From positions 70,986-134,545 of the forward strand of contig JAAVDJ010000010.1 in the NCBI GenBank assembly GCA_014801875.1: a stretch of DNA of 63,560 bases, written 5' to 3'. The first letter of the stretch is position 1, and every line of letters starts with the position of its first letter. This document shows positions 24,183 to 34,296 of this stretch, one piece after another. A model generated the notes under the pieces. The model was given only the letters and a program-made list of their open reading frames with translations, ran no database searches and was not told the DNA's origin. The translations under genes and the position numbers were made by a program. The stretch is from Bacteroides sp. Lineage in GTDB: Bacteria > Bacteroidota > Bacteroidia > Bacteroidales > Muribaculaceae.

Positions 24183-25811
24183 ATGAAATTCAAATTCCTT
24201 TTTGCTGCCGCGCTTCTTGCCGGTGCATCCTTTTCATCGTTCGCCCAGACTCATGTCGAGGGTGAGGAATATTACAAAGCCGACCAGCTGAACAATGCCA
24301 AGGAGCTGCTCCTTCGCAACATGAACAACGCAGGTACAAACAAAGCCGTCTGTGATTTCTATCTCGGTCTTATCTCCCTGCAGGAAGGGAAGCAGGACGA
24401 AGCCCTCAAATATTTCAACGAGGGTATCCAGAACAATGCCGATTACGCTTACAACTATGTTGGTCTCGGCATCATCGACCTTAAGAAAGGGGATAAAAAA
24501 GCTGCTGAAGCTCAATTCAAACTTGCAGAAAGCAAAGAAAAGAAGAGCCCTGAACTCCAGATCAACATCGCGCGTGCATACTACAATGCCGATCCCGTCG
24601 CATACGCTAAGGAAATTGACAAGCGAGTTAACAATGCGCGCAAATTCAATATGCAGGATGAAAACATCTATCTTTTCGAAGGTGATGTGAAGAAAGATGC
24701 TAAGGATTTCGGTGGTGCAGCCTCTAAATATGAGATGGCTACAACTTATAATCCCGATGCAACTCCCGCTTACGTGAAATATGCAAACCTCTTTACTCAG
24801 GTTAACCCGGAGTATGCTATCAAGATGCTCAATAACCTCCTTGACCTGAATCCTAATTCAGCTCTCGGACAGCGTGAGCTTGCAAACGCATATTATAACG
24901 CCGGAAACTATAAGGAGGCTGCTGAGCAATACAGCAAATATGTGCAGAATCCCAACCACTTCAAGCAGGATGAGAACCGCTATGCATTCCTTCTCTTCTA
25001 TGGTGGCGATTATCAGAAGGGGTATGACTACTCCACCGATCTTCTCAAGCAAGATCCCAAGAACTTCACAGCTCAGCGTTATCAGTTTATGAACGCTGCG
25101 CAGATAAAGGAGATGCAGGATCAGCTTCTCCCGATGGCTGAGGCTTTGGTTGCTGCTCATAAGGCTGACCCCGCAAACAAGTTCGCTCCAATCGACTACC
25201 TCCTTATTTCTTCTGAGCTCAACACAGCAAAACGTCCTCAGGAGGCACAGGCGCTCCTTGAAGAGGCAATCAAGGACACTCCGACCAACCGTGAGTTCTA
25301 CAAGCAGCTTGCTATGACTTATATCGAGGAAAATAAACTCGCTAAAGCCACTGAAGCGTATGAAGGTTATCTCGCCAACTCTGAGAAACCGGGCTACAAC
25401 GACTTTATCCAGCAGGCCACTTTCGCCTTCTATGCCGGAGTAGAGAACAAAGGCACTGCTGATGCTGATAAATATTATGCAATCTGTCAGTCATACGCCG
25501 ACAAAGCTGCCGAAATTCTTCCCGACAACTATAAGCCGAAGAAATTCGCAGGTGATATCGCTCGCCAGAAAGCAACCGAGGCTGACGCTCCCTTTGCAGC
25601 CGTGCCCGCCTACACTGAGGCTATCGCTCTTCTCGAAGCAAGCCAGGATCCCTCAAGATATGCATCCGACGCTAAGGAAATGTATAACTACATGGGCAAC
25701 TCCTACCTCGAGAAGAAAGACATCGCGAAAGCGAAGGAATACTTCAACAAGTATCTCAATTTTGATCCCAACAACGAGAACTACCGCAAATTCGTAGAGG
25801 GTCTTAAATAA
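24183..25811 (+). CDS. Secreted tetratricopeptide-repeat protein of the TonB cluster
   Basis: 542 residues. A signal peptide (MKFKFLFAAALLAGASFSSFAQ) is followed by repeated TPR helices along the whole length, for example LGLISLQEGKQDEALKYFNEG and VGLGIIDLKKGDKKAAEAQF near the start, GQRELANAYYNAGNYKEAAEQY in the middle, and YNYMGNSYLEKKDIAKAKEYF at the end. TPRs bind protein partners, so it is probably a periplasmic scaffold. It has its own promoter and terminator but follows the exb/tonB/PstS-like genes, an arrangement I recall from other Bacteroidota. No enzymatic motif is seen. Confidence 0.88.
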   Translation: MKFKFLFAAALLAGASFSSFAQTHVEGEEYYKADQLNNAKELLLRNMNNAGTNKAVCDFYLGLISLQEGKQDEALKYFNEGIQNNADYAYNYVGLGIIDLKKGDKKAAEAQFKLAESKEKKSPELQINIARAYYNADPVAYAKEIDKRVNNARKFNMQDENIYLFEGDVKKDAKDFGGAASKYEMATTYNPDATPAYVKYANLFTQVNPEYAIKMLNNLLDLNPNSALGQRELANAYYNAGNYKEAAEQYSKYVQNPNHFKQDENRYAFLLFYGGDYQKGYDYSTDLLKQDPKNFTAQRYQFMNAAQIKEMQDQLLPMAEALVAAHKADPANKFAPIDYLLISSELNTAKRPQEAQALLEEAIKDTPTNREFYKQLAMTYIEENKLAKATEAYEGYLANSEKPGYNDFIQQATFAFYAGVENKGTADADKYYAICQSYADKAAEILPDNYKPKKFAGDIARQKATEADAPFAAVPAYTEAIALLEASQDPSRYASDAKEMYNYMGNSYLEKKDIAKAKEYFNKYLNFDPNNENYRKFVEGLK

Positions 25812-25830
25812 GAAAATAACAATTACGGAA

Positions 25831-25870
25831 AAATTTCCACATTGCGTGTCGCAATGTGGAAATTTTTTTT
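25831..25870 (+). terminator. Terminator of the TPR gene
   Basis: Perfect 15-bp stem (25831-25845 with 25851-25865), GTGTC loop, then a T-run. Confidence 0.92.
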
Positions 25871-25899
25871 TGCATTAATCAAGTTAATTTGTAATTTTG
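25869..25899 (+). promoter_or_regulatory. Promoter of the nqr operon
   Basis: TTTG (25869-25872), 19 bases, TAATTTTG (25892-25899). The -33 element overlaps the T-run of the preceding terminator. The leader is about 75 bases. Confidence 0.85.
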
Positions 25900-25982
25900 C
25901 AAAAGAAATTAACATTTAATCAGCCACCTGCCATCTCCTGAACTGGTGTTGGGTGAGGGGGCAATTATCTTTTATATATCTT

Positions 25983-27305
25983 ATGGGTGAAATAATACGC
26001 ATAAAGAAGGGATTTGATATCCCTTTGGCAGGCGCACCTTCTTCAAAGGGGAAAGACGACCGACTGACCACTCTTTTCGCCGTAACCCCGGATGACTTTC
26101 CGGGTCCGGTTTGGAAGGCGGTTGTAAAACCTGATGATGCAGTCAGCGCCGGTGACCCTCTCCTGATTGATAAGGCCTCCGGTAAAGTTTGCCTCGTGGC
26201 TCCTGTCGGTGGCAAAGTCAAGGAAGTGCGCCGTGGAGAAAGGCGCCACATTGAGTTCATCAGTCTTATCAAAGAGGGCGACAATCAATCTTTCTCTTTT
26301 GACAAGACAGGCGGTTCGGTTAAAGACCTCATCTTGCGGAGCGGCTTATGGGCGATGATGCGCCAGCGTCCGTTTGACATCGTGCCTGACCCGGAAGTTG
26401 CTCCACGTGATATTTTCGTCACTGCATTCGATTCCGCGCCCCTCGCTGCCGAACTGCTTGATGACGATATTGCAAAATGGCTCGAAGCCGGTCTTGAAGC
26501 TCTTGCGTCGCTAACCTCCGGTAAAGTCTACCTTGGAATAAAAGCCGGGAGCGGAATCTCTTCCAAAGCAGCTGAAGTGTATGAATTCGAGGGTCCCCAC
26601 CCCGCCGGCAATGTCGGTACGCAAATTGCTGCCATAAAACCCGTAAACAAAGGAGAGACAGTCTGGACACTCGACGCTGTCACGGCTGCAAAAATCGGCA
26701 AACTGGTCAAAACAGGCCAAGTGGATTTCTCAACTACCGTGGCTGTTACCGGTCCGGATGTCAAAGACCCTCAGCTGGTGAAGACTACTATCGGGGCCTC
26801 TATTGAAACCCTCATCTCAGGAAATCTCACCAAGACCGAGGGAATCAGAATCATTTCCGGGAATGTCCTGACAGGCACGCGTGTAGGCAAAGATGGATTC
26901 CTCCACTTCCCTTATCGCCAGATCACTGTCATTGACGAAGGTGACGACGCCGATGAATTTATGGGTTGGGCATCCGTCAACCCTGGAAAATTCAGCGTCA
27001 AGAGAAGTTTCCCGGCGTTCCTGCGCGGATTCTCAAAACCATTCCATTTTGACGCCCGCATAAAGGGTGGACATCGTGCCATGATTCTTAGTGGTGAATA
27101 CGACAAGGTTTTCCCCTTCGACATCTATCCTGAATTCCTGCTCAAAGCCATCATAGCAAAGGATATCGACAAGATGGAAAAGCTCGGTATCTATGAGGTG
27201 GCACCGGAGGATTTCGCCCTTCCGGAATTTGTTGACACTTCCAAAATCGAACTTCAGAAAACCGTGCGCGACGGTCTTGACTATCTGCGCAAGGAACTTT
27301 CATGA
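25983..27305 (+). CDS. nqrA: Na+-translocating NADH:ubiquinone oxidoreductase subunit A
   Basis: 440 residues from the ATG at 25983; upstream in-frame codons up to 25953 precede the family start GEIIRIKKGFDIPLAG. NqrA is a cytoplasmic subunit of the Na+-NQR complex thought to help form the quinone site. Recognisable text includes LIDKASGKVCLVAPVGGKV, the hallmark FDSAPLAAE, FEGPHPAGNVGTQIAAI and SGNVLTGTRVG. It is first in the six-gene operon nqrABCDEF and 51 bases ahead of nqrB. Presence of NqrA separates this complex from RNF, which lacks it. Confidence 0.96.
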   Translation: MGEIIRIKKGFDIPLAGAPSSKGKDDRLTTLFAVTPDDFPGPVWKAVVKPDDAVSAGDPLLIDKASGKVCLVAPVGGKVKEVRRGERRHIEFISLIKEGDNQSFSFDKTGGSVKDLILRSGLWAMMRQRPFDIVPDPEVAPRDIFVTAFDSAPLAAELLDDDIAKWLEAGLEALASLTSGKVYLGIKAGSGISSKAAEVYEFEGPHPAGNVGTQIAAIKPVNKGETVWTLDAVTAAKIGKLVKTGQVDFSTTVAVTGPDVKDPQLVKTTIGASIETLISGNLTKTEGIRIISGNVLTGTRVGKDGFLHFPYRQITVIDEGDDADEFMGWASVNPGKFSVKRSFPAFLRGFSKPFHFDARIKGGHRAMILSGEYDKVFPFDIYPEFLLKAIIAKDIDKMEKLGIYEVAPEDFALPEFVDTSKIELQKTVRDGLDYLRKELS

Positions 27306-27356
27306 TTTTCTGATTATCAAGAGAATTAATACTCACTAACATCTACCATCCATCAG

Positions 27357-28547
27357 ATGAAAGGATTAAAGAAAAAAATAGACAGTGTGAAGCCTCAATT
27401 TGAGAAGGGGGGGAAATTTTCCAAACTCCACTCAGTTTTTGACGGCTTCTACACATTCCTTTTCACCCCCAATGAGACTTCGCGGTCGGGTGTGCATATC
27501 CACGACAGCAACGACTCGAAACGCACCATGATAATGGTGGTGCTTGCCTTGATTCCTTGCTGCCTTTTCGGCATGTGGAACGTCGGCCTTCAGCACGCGC
27601 TCGCAACAGGCGACCCTGACCACTCTCTTTTCCATCTCTTTTTCTACGGTTTCTGGGCTGTCCTCCCCCAGATTCTTACCGCCTACATTGTCGGTCTTGG
27701 TATTGAATTTGTAGTAGCGCAGATTCGTGGTCATGAGATTCAGGAAGGTTTCCTTGTCTCAGGTATCCTCATCCCCATGATTTGTCCGGTATCCACTCCT
27801 TGCTGGATGCTGGCTGTTGCTGTCGCTTTCGCTGTTATTTTCGCAAAGGAAGTGTTCGGTGGCACCGGCTACAACTTCCTTAATGTGGCCCTTGTGACTC
27901 GCGCTTTCCTTTTCTTCGCTTATCCTTCACAGATGAGCGGCGACAATGTATTCGTTTCCCTCGGAGACTCAGCTGCTGTCGACGGCTATTCCGGAGCTAC
28001 TCCCCTCGGTCAGCTCGCTGCTTCAACAACAGGGCAGGTAGAAGTGCTCGGAGTTACCGGCGACCCCCTCTCCTATGCAGATATGTTCTTCGGCCTTTAT
28101 CCCGGTTCATGGGGCGAGACCTCGACATTCTGCATCCTCATCGGTCTTGTCATCCTCCTCGCCACCGGAATTGCTTCCTGGAGAATAGTTCTCTCGGGCG
28201 TTGTAGGTGGGTTCTTCATGGCGCTCCTCGCCCATAATTTCGCAACTCCGCTTTACCCGGTGACCTACCTCACTCCCCTTGAACAGCTCTCACTCGGTGG
28301 ATTCGCTTTTGCAATCGTCTTTATGGCAACCGATCCCGTCACAGCTTGTCGCACCAACACAGGAAAATATATCTACGGCTTCCTTATCGGTGCAGTGGCA
28401 ATAATTATTCGTTGCTATAACACCGGTTATCCCGAGGGGGCGATGCTCGCGGTGCTCCTGATGAACTGCTTCGCTTCGCTTATCGACTACTGTGTGGTAA
28501 ATTCAAACATCAACCGCCGTCTCAAGCGTGCCATTGTAAAGAACTAA
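27357..28547 (+). CDS. nqrB: Na+-NQR subunit B, covalent FMN-binding membrane protein
   Basis: 396 residues with about 10 membrane segments. The covalent FMN attachment motif DGYSGATPLGQ is intact (D209, S212, T215), matching the flavinylation consensus Dxx(S/T)GAT used by the flavin transferase ApbE. NqrB carries electrons and is central to Na+ translocation in the inner membrane. The N-terminal cytoplasmic extension of about 55 residues is usual for the family. It is 15 bases from nqrC. No apbE gene occurs in this operon or elsewhere in the window, so the transferase must be encoded elsewhere. Confidence 0.96.
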   Translation: MKGLKKKIDSVKPQFEKGGKFSKLHSVFDGFYTFLFTPNETSRSGVHIHDSNDSKRTMIMVVLALIPCCLFGMWNVGLQHALATGDPDHSLFHLFFYGFWAVLPQILTAYIVGLGIEFVVAQIRGHEIQEGFLVSGILIPMICPVSTPCWMLAVAVAFAVIFAKEVFGGTGYNFLNVALVTRAFLFFAYPSQMSGDNVFVSLGDSAAVDGYSGATPLGQLAASTTGQVEVLGVTGDPLSYADMFFGLYPGSWGETSTFCILIGLVILLATGIASWRIVLSGVVGGFFMALLAHNFATPLYPVTYLTPLEQLSLGGFAFAIVFMATDPVTACRTNTGKYIYGFLIGAVAIIIRCYNTGYPEGAMLAVLLMNCFASLIDYCVVNSNINRRLKRAIVKN

Positions 28548-28562
28548 TCAACTCCGGTCATT

Positions 28563-29330
28563 ATGAACAGACAAAGCAATTCATACACAATCATCTATGC
28601 CTCAGTGCTTGTGCTGGTGGTAGGTGTGGTTCTTTCAGTTGTCTATCAGGCATTGCGTCCGCAACAGCTTGAGAACATAGCTGACGACACCAAAAAGCAG
28701 ATTCTTGCCTCAGCAAGAATTGTGCCGACCGGAGAGCAGAATATCTCCGAACTTTATAGCAATCACATTAAAGACAGCTATATCGTCAACAACAAAGGTC
28801 AGAAAATCGATGGCGATATGAGCGCATTTGATGTGAATGTGTCTCTTGAGAGCAAGAAACCCGCTGACGAACGACTTCTTCCCGTGTTCGAATGCACCAC
28901 AGATTCAGGTCTCAAATATATCCTGCCTGTCTACGGAGCAGGTCTATGGGGTCCCATCTGGGGATATATCGCTTTTGACAATAATGGCGACACCATCTAT
29001 GGTGCCTATTTCGCACATGCCGGTGAAACTCCCGGTCTTGGAGCGGAAATTGAAAAGCCGGCCTTCCAAAGTCAGTTTGACGGTAAGGATATTTTCTCCA
29101 AAAGCGGAGAGTTCCAGTCTGTCGCTGTTGTAAAAGTCGGGAAAGAGCCTGCAGACCAGGCATGGGTCCACGCTGTCAGCGGCGGTACAATCACGAGCCA
29201 GGGGGTGCAGAAAATGCTCTTCAACTCACTTGAGCCTTATTCCACATTCCTTAAATCCCTTTCGTCAGGAGCTGACGCTGTCAGTTCTCAGGGCGGGAAC
29301 GAGGATTCAGCGGCTTCTAACAACAATTAA
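28563..29330 (+). CDS. nqrC: Na+-NQR subunit C with variant FMN-attachment motif
   Basis: 255 residues: one N-terminal membrane helix (about 8-28) and a periplasmic flavin domain. NqrC carries covalent FMN on a threonine; here the site reads WVHAVSGGTITSQ with T209. The threonine is kept, but the Asp of the flavinylation consensus Dxx(S/T)GAT is His203 and the Ala before the Thr is Gly. GLGAEIEKPAFQSQF before it is typical of the family. The last 20 residues are Ser/Gly/Asn-rich. It follows nqrB by 15 bases and precedes nqrD by 12. Confidence 0.95.
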   Translation: MNRQSNSYTIIYASVLVLVVGVVLSVVYQALRPQQLENIADDTKKQILASARIVPTGEQNISELYSNHIKDSYIVNNKGQKIDGDMSAFDVNVSLESKKPADERLLPVFECTTDSGLKYILPVYGAGLWGPIWGYIAFDNNGDTIYGAYFAHAGETPGLGAEIEKPAFQSQFDGKDIFSKSGEFQSVAVVKVGKEPADQAWVHAVSGGTITSQGVQKMLFNSLEPYSTFLKSLSSGADAVSSQGGNEDSAASNNN

Positions 29331-29342
29331 TGATTCTCAGCT

Positions 29343-29963
29343 ATGAAAGTAAGTAAGTCTCTATTGCCTCTCGTAAATCCTCTTTCGAAAGACAACCCCG
29401 TTATTGTTCAGGTGCTGGGTATCTGTTCAGCACTCGCTGTAACAGCTAAACTTGAGCCAGCTCTTGTGATGACCATCTCTGTGACAGCTGTTCTCGCGCT
29501 CGCCAATGTAATCATATCCTTGTTGCGTAACACCATTCCCACATCCATCCGTATTATCGTGCAGCTTGTTGTGGTGGCGGCTCTCGTGGTTATTGTCGAC
29601 CAGGTGCTTAAGGCTTGGAACTATGAAGTGAGTAAGGCTCTTTCCGTCTTCATCGGTCTTATCATTACCAACTGTATCATCATGGGTCGCCTTGAGGCTT
29701 TCGCTATGAGCAACCGTCCGTGGCCCTCTTTCCTCGACGGCATCGGAAACGGTCTCGGCTACGGAATAATCCTCGTTATCGTGGCCTTCTTCCGTGAACT
29801 TCTGGGCAGCGGCACTCTCTTCGGTTATCAAGTTATTCCGCAGTGGTGGTATGAGCATGGATATCAGAACAATGGTATGATGATTCTCCCTCCCATGGCG
29901 CTTATCACCGTGGCCTGCATTATATGGGTGCATCGTTCCCGCAACAAAGATCTTCAGGAATGA
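29343..29963 (+). CDS. nqrD: Na+-NQR subunit D
   Basis: 206 residues with six membrane segments, the usual size. The block NPVIVQVLGICSALAVTAKLEPALVM and the NCIIMGRLEAFAM sequence (with a conserved Cys) are characteristic of NqrD/RnfE. NqrD and NqrE form an inverted pair in the membrane that holds an Fe or 2Fe-2S centre between their conserved cysteines. It is followed by nqrE after 31 bases. Confidence 0.96.
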   Translation: MKVSKSLLPLVNPLSKDNPVIVQVLGICSALAVTAKLEPALVMTISVTAVLALANVIISLLRNTIPTSIRIIVQLVVVAALVVIVDQVLKAWNYEVSKALSVFIGLIITNCIIMGRLEAFAMSNRPWPSFLDGIGNGLGYGIILVIVAFFRELLGSGTLFGYQVIPQWWYEHGYQNNGMMILPPMALITVACIIWVHRSRNKDLQE

Positions 29964-29994
29964 AATCAGTCAAGGTTAAATAATATAAAGAGAA

Positions 29995-30609
29995 ATGGAA
30001 AATCTTAATCTTTTCATACGGTCGATTTTTGTCGACAACATGATATTTGCCTACTTCCTCGGCATGTGCTCCTATCTTGCCGTGTCGAAGAATGTAAAGA
30101 CTGCGTTCGGACTTGGCGTGGCTGTTTGCTTCGTGCTCATCATTGCTCTCCCCGTCACTTGGTGTATCAATCAGTATATCCTTGTCCCCGGAGCCCTCTC
30201 CTGGCTTGGTGAAGAGTATGCAGACACAGACCTGAGCTTCCTCGGCCTTATAATGTTCATTTCGGTAATCGCAGCTCTCGTGCAGATTCTTGAAATGGCT
30301 ATTGAGAAATATCTCCCGGCTCTATATTCCTCGCTCGGCATCTTCCTGCCGCTGATAGCCGTAAACTGTGCGATTCTTGGTGCGGTCCTGTTCATGCAGC
30401 AGAGAGAATTCTCCAATGCCTGGACAGCCACCGTGTATGGTGCTGGCTCCGGCATCGGCTGGCTCCTTGCAATCACGTGCCTTGCGGCCATTCGTGAGCG
30501 TCTGAGCTACAGTCAGATTCCGGCCCCTCTTCGCGGCATCGGCATCACTTTTATCATCACAGGCCTGATGGGAATTGCTTTCATGAGCTTCCTCGGCATT
30601 AAACTCTAA
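29995..30609 (+). CDS. nqrE: Na+-NQR subunit E
   Basis: 204 residues with six membrane segments. [30 protein letters not shown] near the N-terminus and [13 protein letters not shown] in the second half contain the two conserved Cys regions expected of NqrE/RnfA. It is the partner of NqrD in the membrane. It ends 11 bases before nqrF. Confidence 0.96.
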   Translation: MENLNLFIRSIFVDNMIFAYFLGMCSYLAVSKNVKTAFGLGVAVCFVLIIALPVTWCINQYILVPGALSWLGEEYADTDLSFLGLIMFISVIAALVQILEMAIEKYLPALYSSLGIFLPLIAVNCAILGAVLFMQQREFSNAWTATVYGAGSGIGWLLAITCLAAIRERLSYSQIPAPLRGIGITFIITGLMGIAFMSFLGIKL

Positions 30610-30620
30610 CTCTGATTATT

Positions 30621-31910
30621 ATGTTATTACTTGATGTAGAATGGAATAAGGTGCTGGTGGCGGCGTTGATTTTTTTCATCATCGTGCTGGTGCTTGTGGT
30701 GGTTCTCCTCGTGGCCAAGAGATACCTCGTGGCTTCCGGAGAGGTCACTATCGATATCAACGACGGAAAGAAGACCCTCCACGCCGCGAGTGGAAAATCT
30801 CTTCTCGCCACTCTCGCAGACGGCGGCGTCCATCTTTCTTCTGCTTGCGGCGGCAAAGGCAGTTGCGGACAGTGTAAGGTGCAGGTGCTTGAAGGTGGTG
30901 GCGATATGCTCCCAACAGAAGCTGTGCATTTCACTCGCAAACAAATCAAAGACCATTGGAGACTCGGTTGTCAGGTGAAGGTGAAGAGCGATATGAATAT
31001 CCATCTCGACGAATCTGCTCTCGACGTCAAAGAATGGGAATGCGAGGTTATCTCCAATAAGAATGTCGCAACATTTATTAAGGAATTTATCGTGCAGCTT
31101 CCTAAGGGTGAGCACATGAACTTCATCCCGGGCTCTTACGCACAGATTAGAATTCCAAAATATGAAATGTCTTATGACAAGGATATAGACAAGGCTCTTA
31201 TCGGCGATGAGTATCTGCCAGCTTGGGAGAAATTCGGGCTGTTTACTCTCACCGCAAAAAATGATGAGGAGACAGTGAGAGCCTACTCTATGGCCAATTA
31301 TCCCGAAGAGGGGGATCGGTTCATGCTGACAGTCCGTATTGCCACACCCCCATTCAAGCCGAAGCCTGAAGTAGGTTTCCAGGATGTCCCTGCCGGAATA
31401 GCTTCGTCTTATATTTTCTCCCTGAAACCGGGAGACAAGGTGTTGATGAGCGGACCTTATGGAGACTTCCACCCCATTGTTGACTCCAAAGCTGAAATGA
31501 TATGGGTCGGTGGTGGTGCAGGTATGGCTCCTCTCCGCGCTCAGATTATGTGGATGACTAAGACTCTTCACACTACAGATCGTGAGATGCATTATTTCTA
31601 CGGCGCTCGCGCCTTGAACGAAGTGTTCTATCTCAACGATTTCCTTGAGCTTGAGAAGGAATTCCCCAATTTCCACTTCCACCTTGCCCTTGACCGACCG
31701 GATCCGGCGGCTGACGCTGCCGGAGTGAAATACACTCCCGGATTCGTGCATGATGTGATGTACAAGACTTATCTCAAAGACCACGAGGCTCCTGAAGACA
31801 TTGAGTTCTATATGTGCGGTCCCGGTCCTATGAGCAATGCCGTCAACAACATGCTTTACAATCTCGGTGTAGAACCGGAAGCAATACATTACGACAACTT
31901 CGGAGGATAA
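30621..31910 (+). CDS. nqrF: Na+-NQR subunit F, NADH dehydrogenase subunit
   Basis: 429 residues. An N-terminal membrane helix (about 12-32) is followed by a 2Fe-2S ferredoxin domain with [14 protein letters not shown] and a fourth Cys in WRLGCQVKV, then an FAD domain ([12 protein letters not shown] for RxYS) and a C-terminal NADH domain ([17 protein letters not shown] and [10 protein letters not shown]). NqrF oxidises NADH and sends electrons into the complex. Length is about 20 residues above the Vibrio protein. It is the last gene of the operon, followed by a terminator. Confidence 0.97.
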   Translation: MLLLDVEWNKVLVAALIFFIIVLVLVVVLLVAKRYLVASGEVTIDINDGKKTLHAASGKSLLATLADGGVHLSSACGGKGSCGQCKVQVLEGGGDMLPTEAVHFTRKQIKDHWRLGCQVKVKSDMNIHLDESALDVKEWECEVISNKNVATFIKEFIVQLPKGEHMNFIPGSYAQIRIPKYEMSYDKDIDKALIGDEYLPAWEKFGLFTLTAKNDEETVRAYSMANYPEEGDRFMLTVRIATPPFKPKPEVGFQDVPAGIASSYIFSLKPGDKVLMSGPYGDFHPIVDSKAEMIWVGGGAGMAPLRAQIMWMTKTLHTTDREMHYFYGARALNEVFYLNDFLELEKEFPNFHFHLALDRPDPAADAAGVKYTPGFVHDVMYKTYLKDHEAPEDIEFYMCGPGPMSNAVNNMLYNLGVEPEAIHYDNFGG

Positions 31911-31921
31911 AAACCCTTAGT

Positions 31922-31956
31922 CCGGGAGGGAGTGACATCTTCTCTCTCCCGGTTTT
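31922..31956 (+). terminator. Terminator of the nqr operon
   Basis: 11-bp stem with one G-T pair (31922-31932 with 31942-31952), then TTTT. Confidence 0.8.
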
Positions 31957-31984
31957 CCATAAAACCATAAAAAACACCAGCATT

Positions 31985-33265
31985 ATGCAGAGAGACAACA
32001 AAATCTTCGACATCATCGACCGTGAGCATCTTCGCCAGCGTCGTGGAATAGAGCTTATTGCCAGCGAAAATTTCGTCAGCGACGAAGTGATGCGTGCCAT
32101 GGGTTCATGTCTGACAAATAAATATGCCGAAGGGTATCCCGGACATCGCTACTACGGTGGTTGCCAGGTGGTGGATGAGGCAGAAACAATTGCAATCGAA
32201 CGGGCAAAGAAACTTTTCGATGCCGAATGGGCCAATGTTCAACCTCACAGCGGGGCTCAGGCAAATATGGCTGTCTTCATGGCGTGTCTTCAGCCGGGCG
32301 ACAAGTTCCTCGGTATGGATCTCGCTCATGGCGGACACCTCAGCCATGGTAGCCCCGTCAACTTCTCCGGTCTTCATTTCCAGCCGATCAGCTACACGGT
32401 TGACAAAGAGACAGGAAGAGTAAACTATGAGGAACTTGAAGAGAAGGCTCGCGCAGAACGTCCAAAACTGATCATCGCAGGTGGCTCAGCCTACAGCCGC
32501 GAATGGGATTACGCCCGTATCCGTAAGATTGCTGATGAGATAGGCGCTATCTTCATGGTGGACATGGCTCACCCCGCAGGCCTTATAGCTGCCGGATTGC
32601 TTGAGAATCCCGTGAAACATGCACACGTAGTTACCACTACTACCCACAAGACTCTTCGTGGTCCTCGTGGAGGTCTTATCCTTATGGGTAAAGACTTTGA
32701 TAATCCCTGGGGCAAGAAGACTCCTAAGGGTGAAATCAAGAAGATGTCCGCTCTCCTTGACTCAGCTGTTTTCCCGGGTGTGCAGGGTGGTCCGTTGGAG
32801 CACGTAATCGCTGCCAAAGCCGTGGCTTTCGGGGAGGCTCTTCAGCCGGAATGGAAAGACTACGCTGTGCAGGTGAAGAAAAACGCACAAGCTCTCGCCG
32901 ATGCTCTAATCAAGCGTGGTTACAAAGTAATTTCCGACGGCACTGACAACCACTGTATGCTCGTGGATCTTCGCCCGAAATTCCCTGAGATGAGCGGTAA
33001 AAAAGCTGAGCGCGTGCTTGTGGAGGCGGATATCACCGCAAACAAGAACATGGTGCCTTACGACAGCCGTTCTCCATTCCTCACCTCTGGTCTTCGTTTC
33101 GGAACTGCGGCCATCACAACCCGCGGCGCAAAAGAGGATCAAATGGAGAAAATCGCAGATCTCATTGACCGCGTCCTCTCAAATGCCGACGATGAGAAAG
33201 TTATTGCGGAGGTGCGCAATGAAGTCAACGAGATGATGAACGATTATCCTATGTTTGCATGGTAA
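31985..33265 (+). CDS. glyA: Serine hydroxymethyltransferase
   Basis: 426 residues from the ATG at 31985; the open frame runs further upstream into nqrF but those codons are not part of the family. GlyA interconverts serine and glycine, giving 5,10-methylene-tetrahydrofolate. The N-terminal [31 protein letters not shown], the PLP lysine in [13 protein letters not shown], and [12 protein letters not shown] are all present. I looked for a glycine riboswitch upstream and saw none; only the nqr terminator fits in the gap. Confidence 0.98.
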   Translation: MQRDNKIFDIIDREHLRQRRGIELIASENFVSDEVMRAMGSCLTNKYAEGYPGHRYYGGCQVVDEAETIAIERAKKLFDAEWANVQPHSGAQANMAVFMACLQPGDKFLGMDLAHGGHLSHGSPVNFSGLHFQPISYTVDKETGRVNYEELEEKARAERPKLIIAGGSAYSREWDYARIRKIADEIGAIFMVDMAHPAGLIAAGLLENPVKHAHVVTTTTHKTLRGPRGGLILMGKDFDNPWGKKTPKGEIKKMSALLDSAVFPGVQGGPLEHVIAAKAVAFGEALQPEWKDYAVQVKKNAQALADALIKRGYKVISDGTDNHCMLVDLRPKFPEMSGKKAERVLVEADITANKNMVPYDSRSPFLTSGLRFGTAAITTRGAKEDQMEKIADLIDRVLSNADDEKVIAEVRNEVNEMMNDYPMFAW

Positions 33266-33291
33266 TCAGAAGAATTTAAACATATGTTTTG

Positions 33292-33328
33292 AGAGCGGCG
33301 CTTAGAACCCTATGCGCCGCTCTTTTCT
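33292..33328 (+). terminator. Terminator of glyA
   Basis: 10-bp GC-rich stem (33292-33301 with 33314-33323), followed by T-rich sequence; the T-run reaches the next gene region. Confidence 0.85.
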
Positions 33329-33368
33329 TGAATTCGTTATTTTTAGATTTAACTACTCACATTCCAAC

Positions 33369-34025
33369 ATGGATTTTGAAAATATTGAATTTCCCTCAGC
33401 GCTTTTTATCACCGGTATTGGTACTGATGTAGGGAAAAGTTTCGCAACCGGCTGGCTGGCACGGAAAATGAATGAAGCCGGGAAAAGAACCCTGACTCAG
33501 AAAATGATTCAGACCGGCAACGTTGGCTATAGCGAAGATATTGAGCGACATCGTAAAATTATGAACATCCCCCTTCAACCGGAAGACGAAAATCATCTGA
33601 CAGCTCCGGTAATCTTCAGCTATCCCTGCTCTCCTCACTTGGCGGCGAAGATTGATAAGAAGGAGATTGATTTCAATAAAATATCTTCCTCGGCTGAAGT
33701 GTTGCTCTCGAAATATCCTCACCTTCTCATAGAGGGAGCAGGGGGATTGATGGTGCCTCTCAAAGACGACTATCTGACCATTGATTATATTGCCGAACAT
33801 AATCTGCCGGTTGTGCTCGTTGTGAATGGACAACTTGGCTCAATCAATCATATTCTGCTTTCCCTCCTGGCAATCCGTGCATATGGCCTGAGCCTGTTTG
33901 CTGTAGTCTATAATCCTTTTTTCGATAAGGATGAAGTGATTTGTGCGGACACACGAGATTATATCAGGAAGTGTCTGAAACAAAACAGCCCTGAGACTTT
34001 GTTTATCGAGATGCCGGCCTTCTAA
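33369..34025 (+). CDS. bioD: Dethiobiotin synthetase
   Basis: 218 residues from the ATG at 33369, chosen because the N-terminal beta strand and P-loop (LFITGIGTDVGKSFATGWLA) follow directly. BioD closes the ureido ring of dethiobiotin from 7,8-diaminononanoate, CO2 and ATP. The P-loop has Ser in place of the usual Thr after Lys (GTDVGKS). LIEGAGGLMVPL is the second family block. It stands alone, 6 kb from bioA-bioF-bioG/C, with glyA upstream. Confidence 0.92.
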   Translation: MDFENIEFPSALFITGIGTDVGKSFATGWLARKMNEAGKRTLTQKMIQTGNVGYSEDIERHRKIMNIPLQPEDENHLTAPVIFSYPCSPHLAAKIDKKEIDFNKISSSAEVLLSKYPHLLIEGAGGLMVPLKDDYLTIDYIAEHNLPVVLVVNGQLGSINHILLSLLAIRAYGLSLFAVVYNPFFDKDEVICADTRDYIRKCLKQNSPETLFIEMPAF

Positions 34026-34296
34026 GAGGATGTTTACTTTATATTAGAGTAAAAAGAGATTTTGGCAAAACGCCCAAACATCATTTGGAAATTAAACCTG
34101 CTCTAAACATCAAAAAAGCAAAATAAAATGTTGTTTAAAAGACGGGTCGCATAAAAAAGAAAGAGGGATTGTCCGATTTTTCTCCATATTTAGTGATATT
34201 TCAAGGGAATTTGTTAAATTTGCAACCTCAAATACCATTAGAATAAATATCGCCGAAACTCTCCACCCCGCGAATTTAATCAAACAGTGTGCCAAT

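Noticed and set aside
30627-31889. A 420-codon open frame antisense to nqrF
   Set aside because: It mirrors a gene with complete 2Fe-2S, FAD and NADH motifs, lacks recognisable features, and its apparent length follows from codon bias of the sense gene.
31957-31984. Glycine riboswitch before glyA
   Set aside because: The gap between the nqr terminator and the ATG is only about 30 bases, too short for an aptamer.
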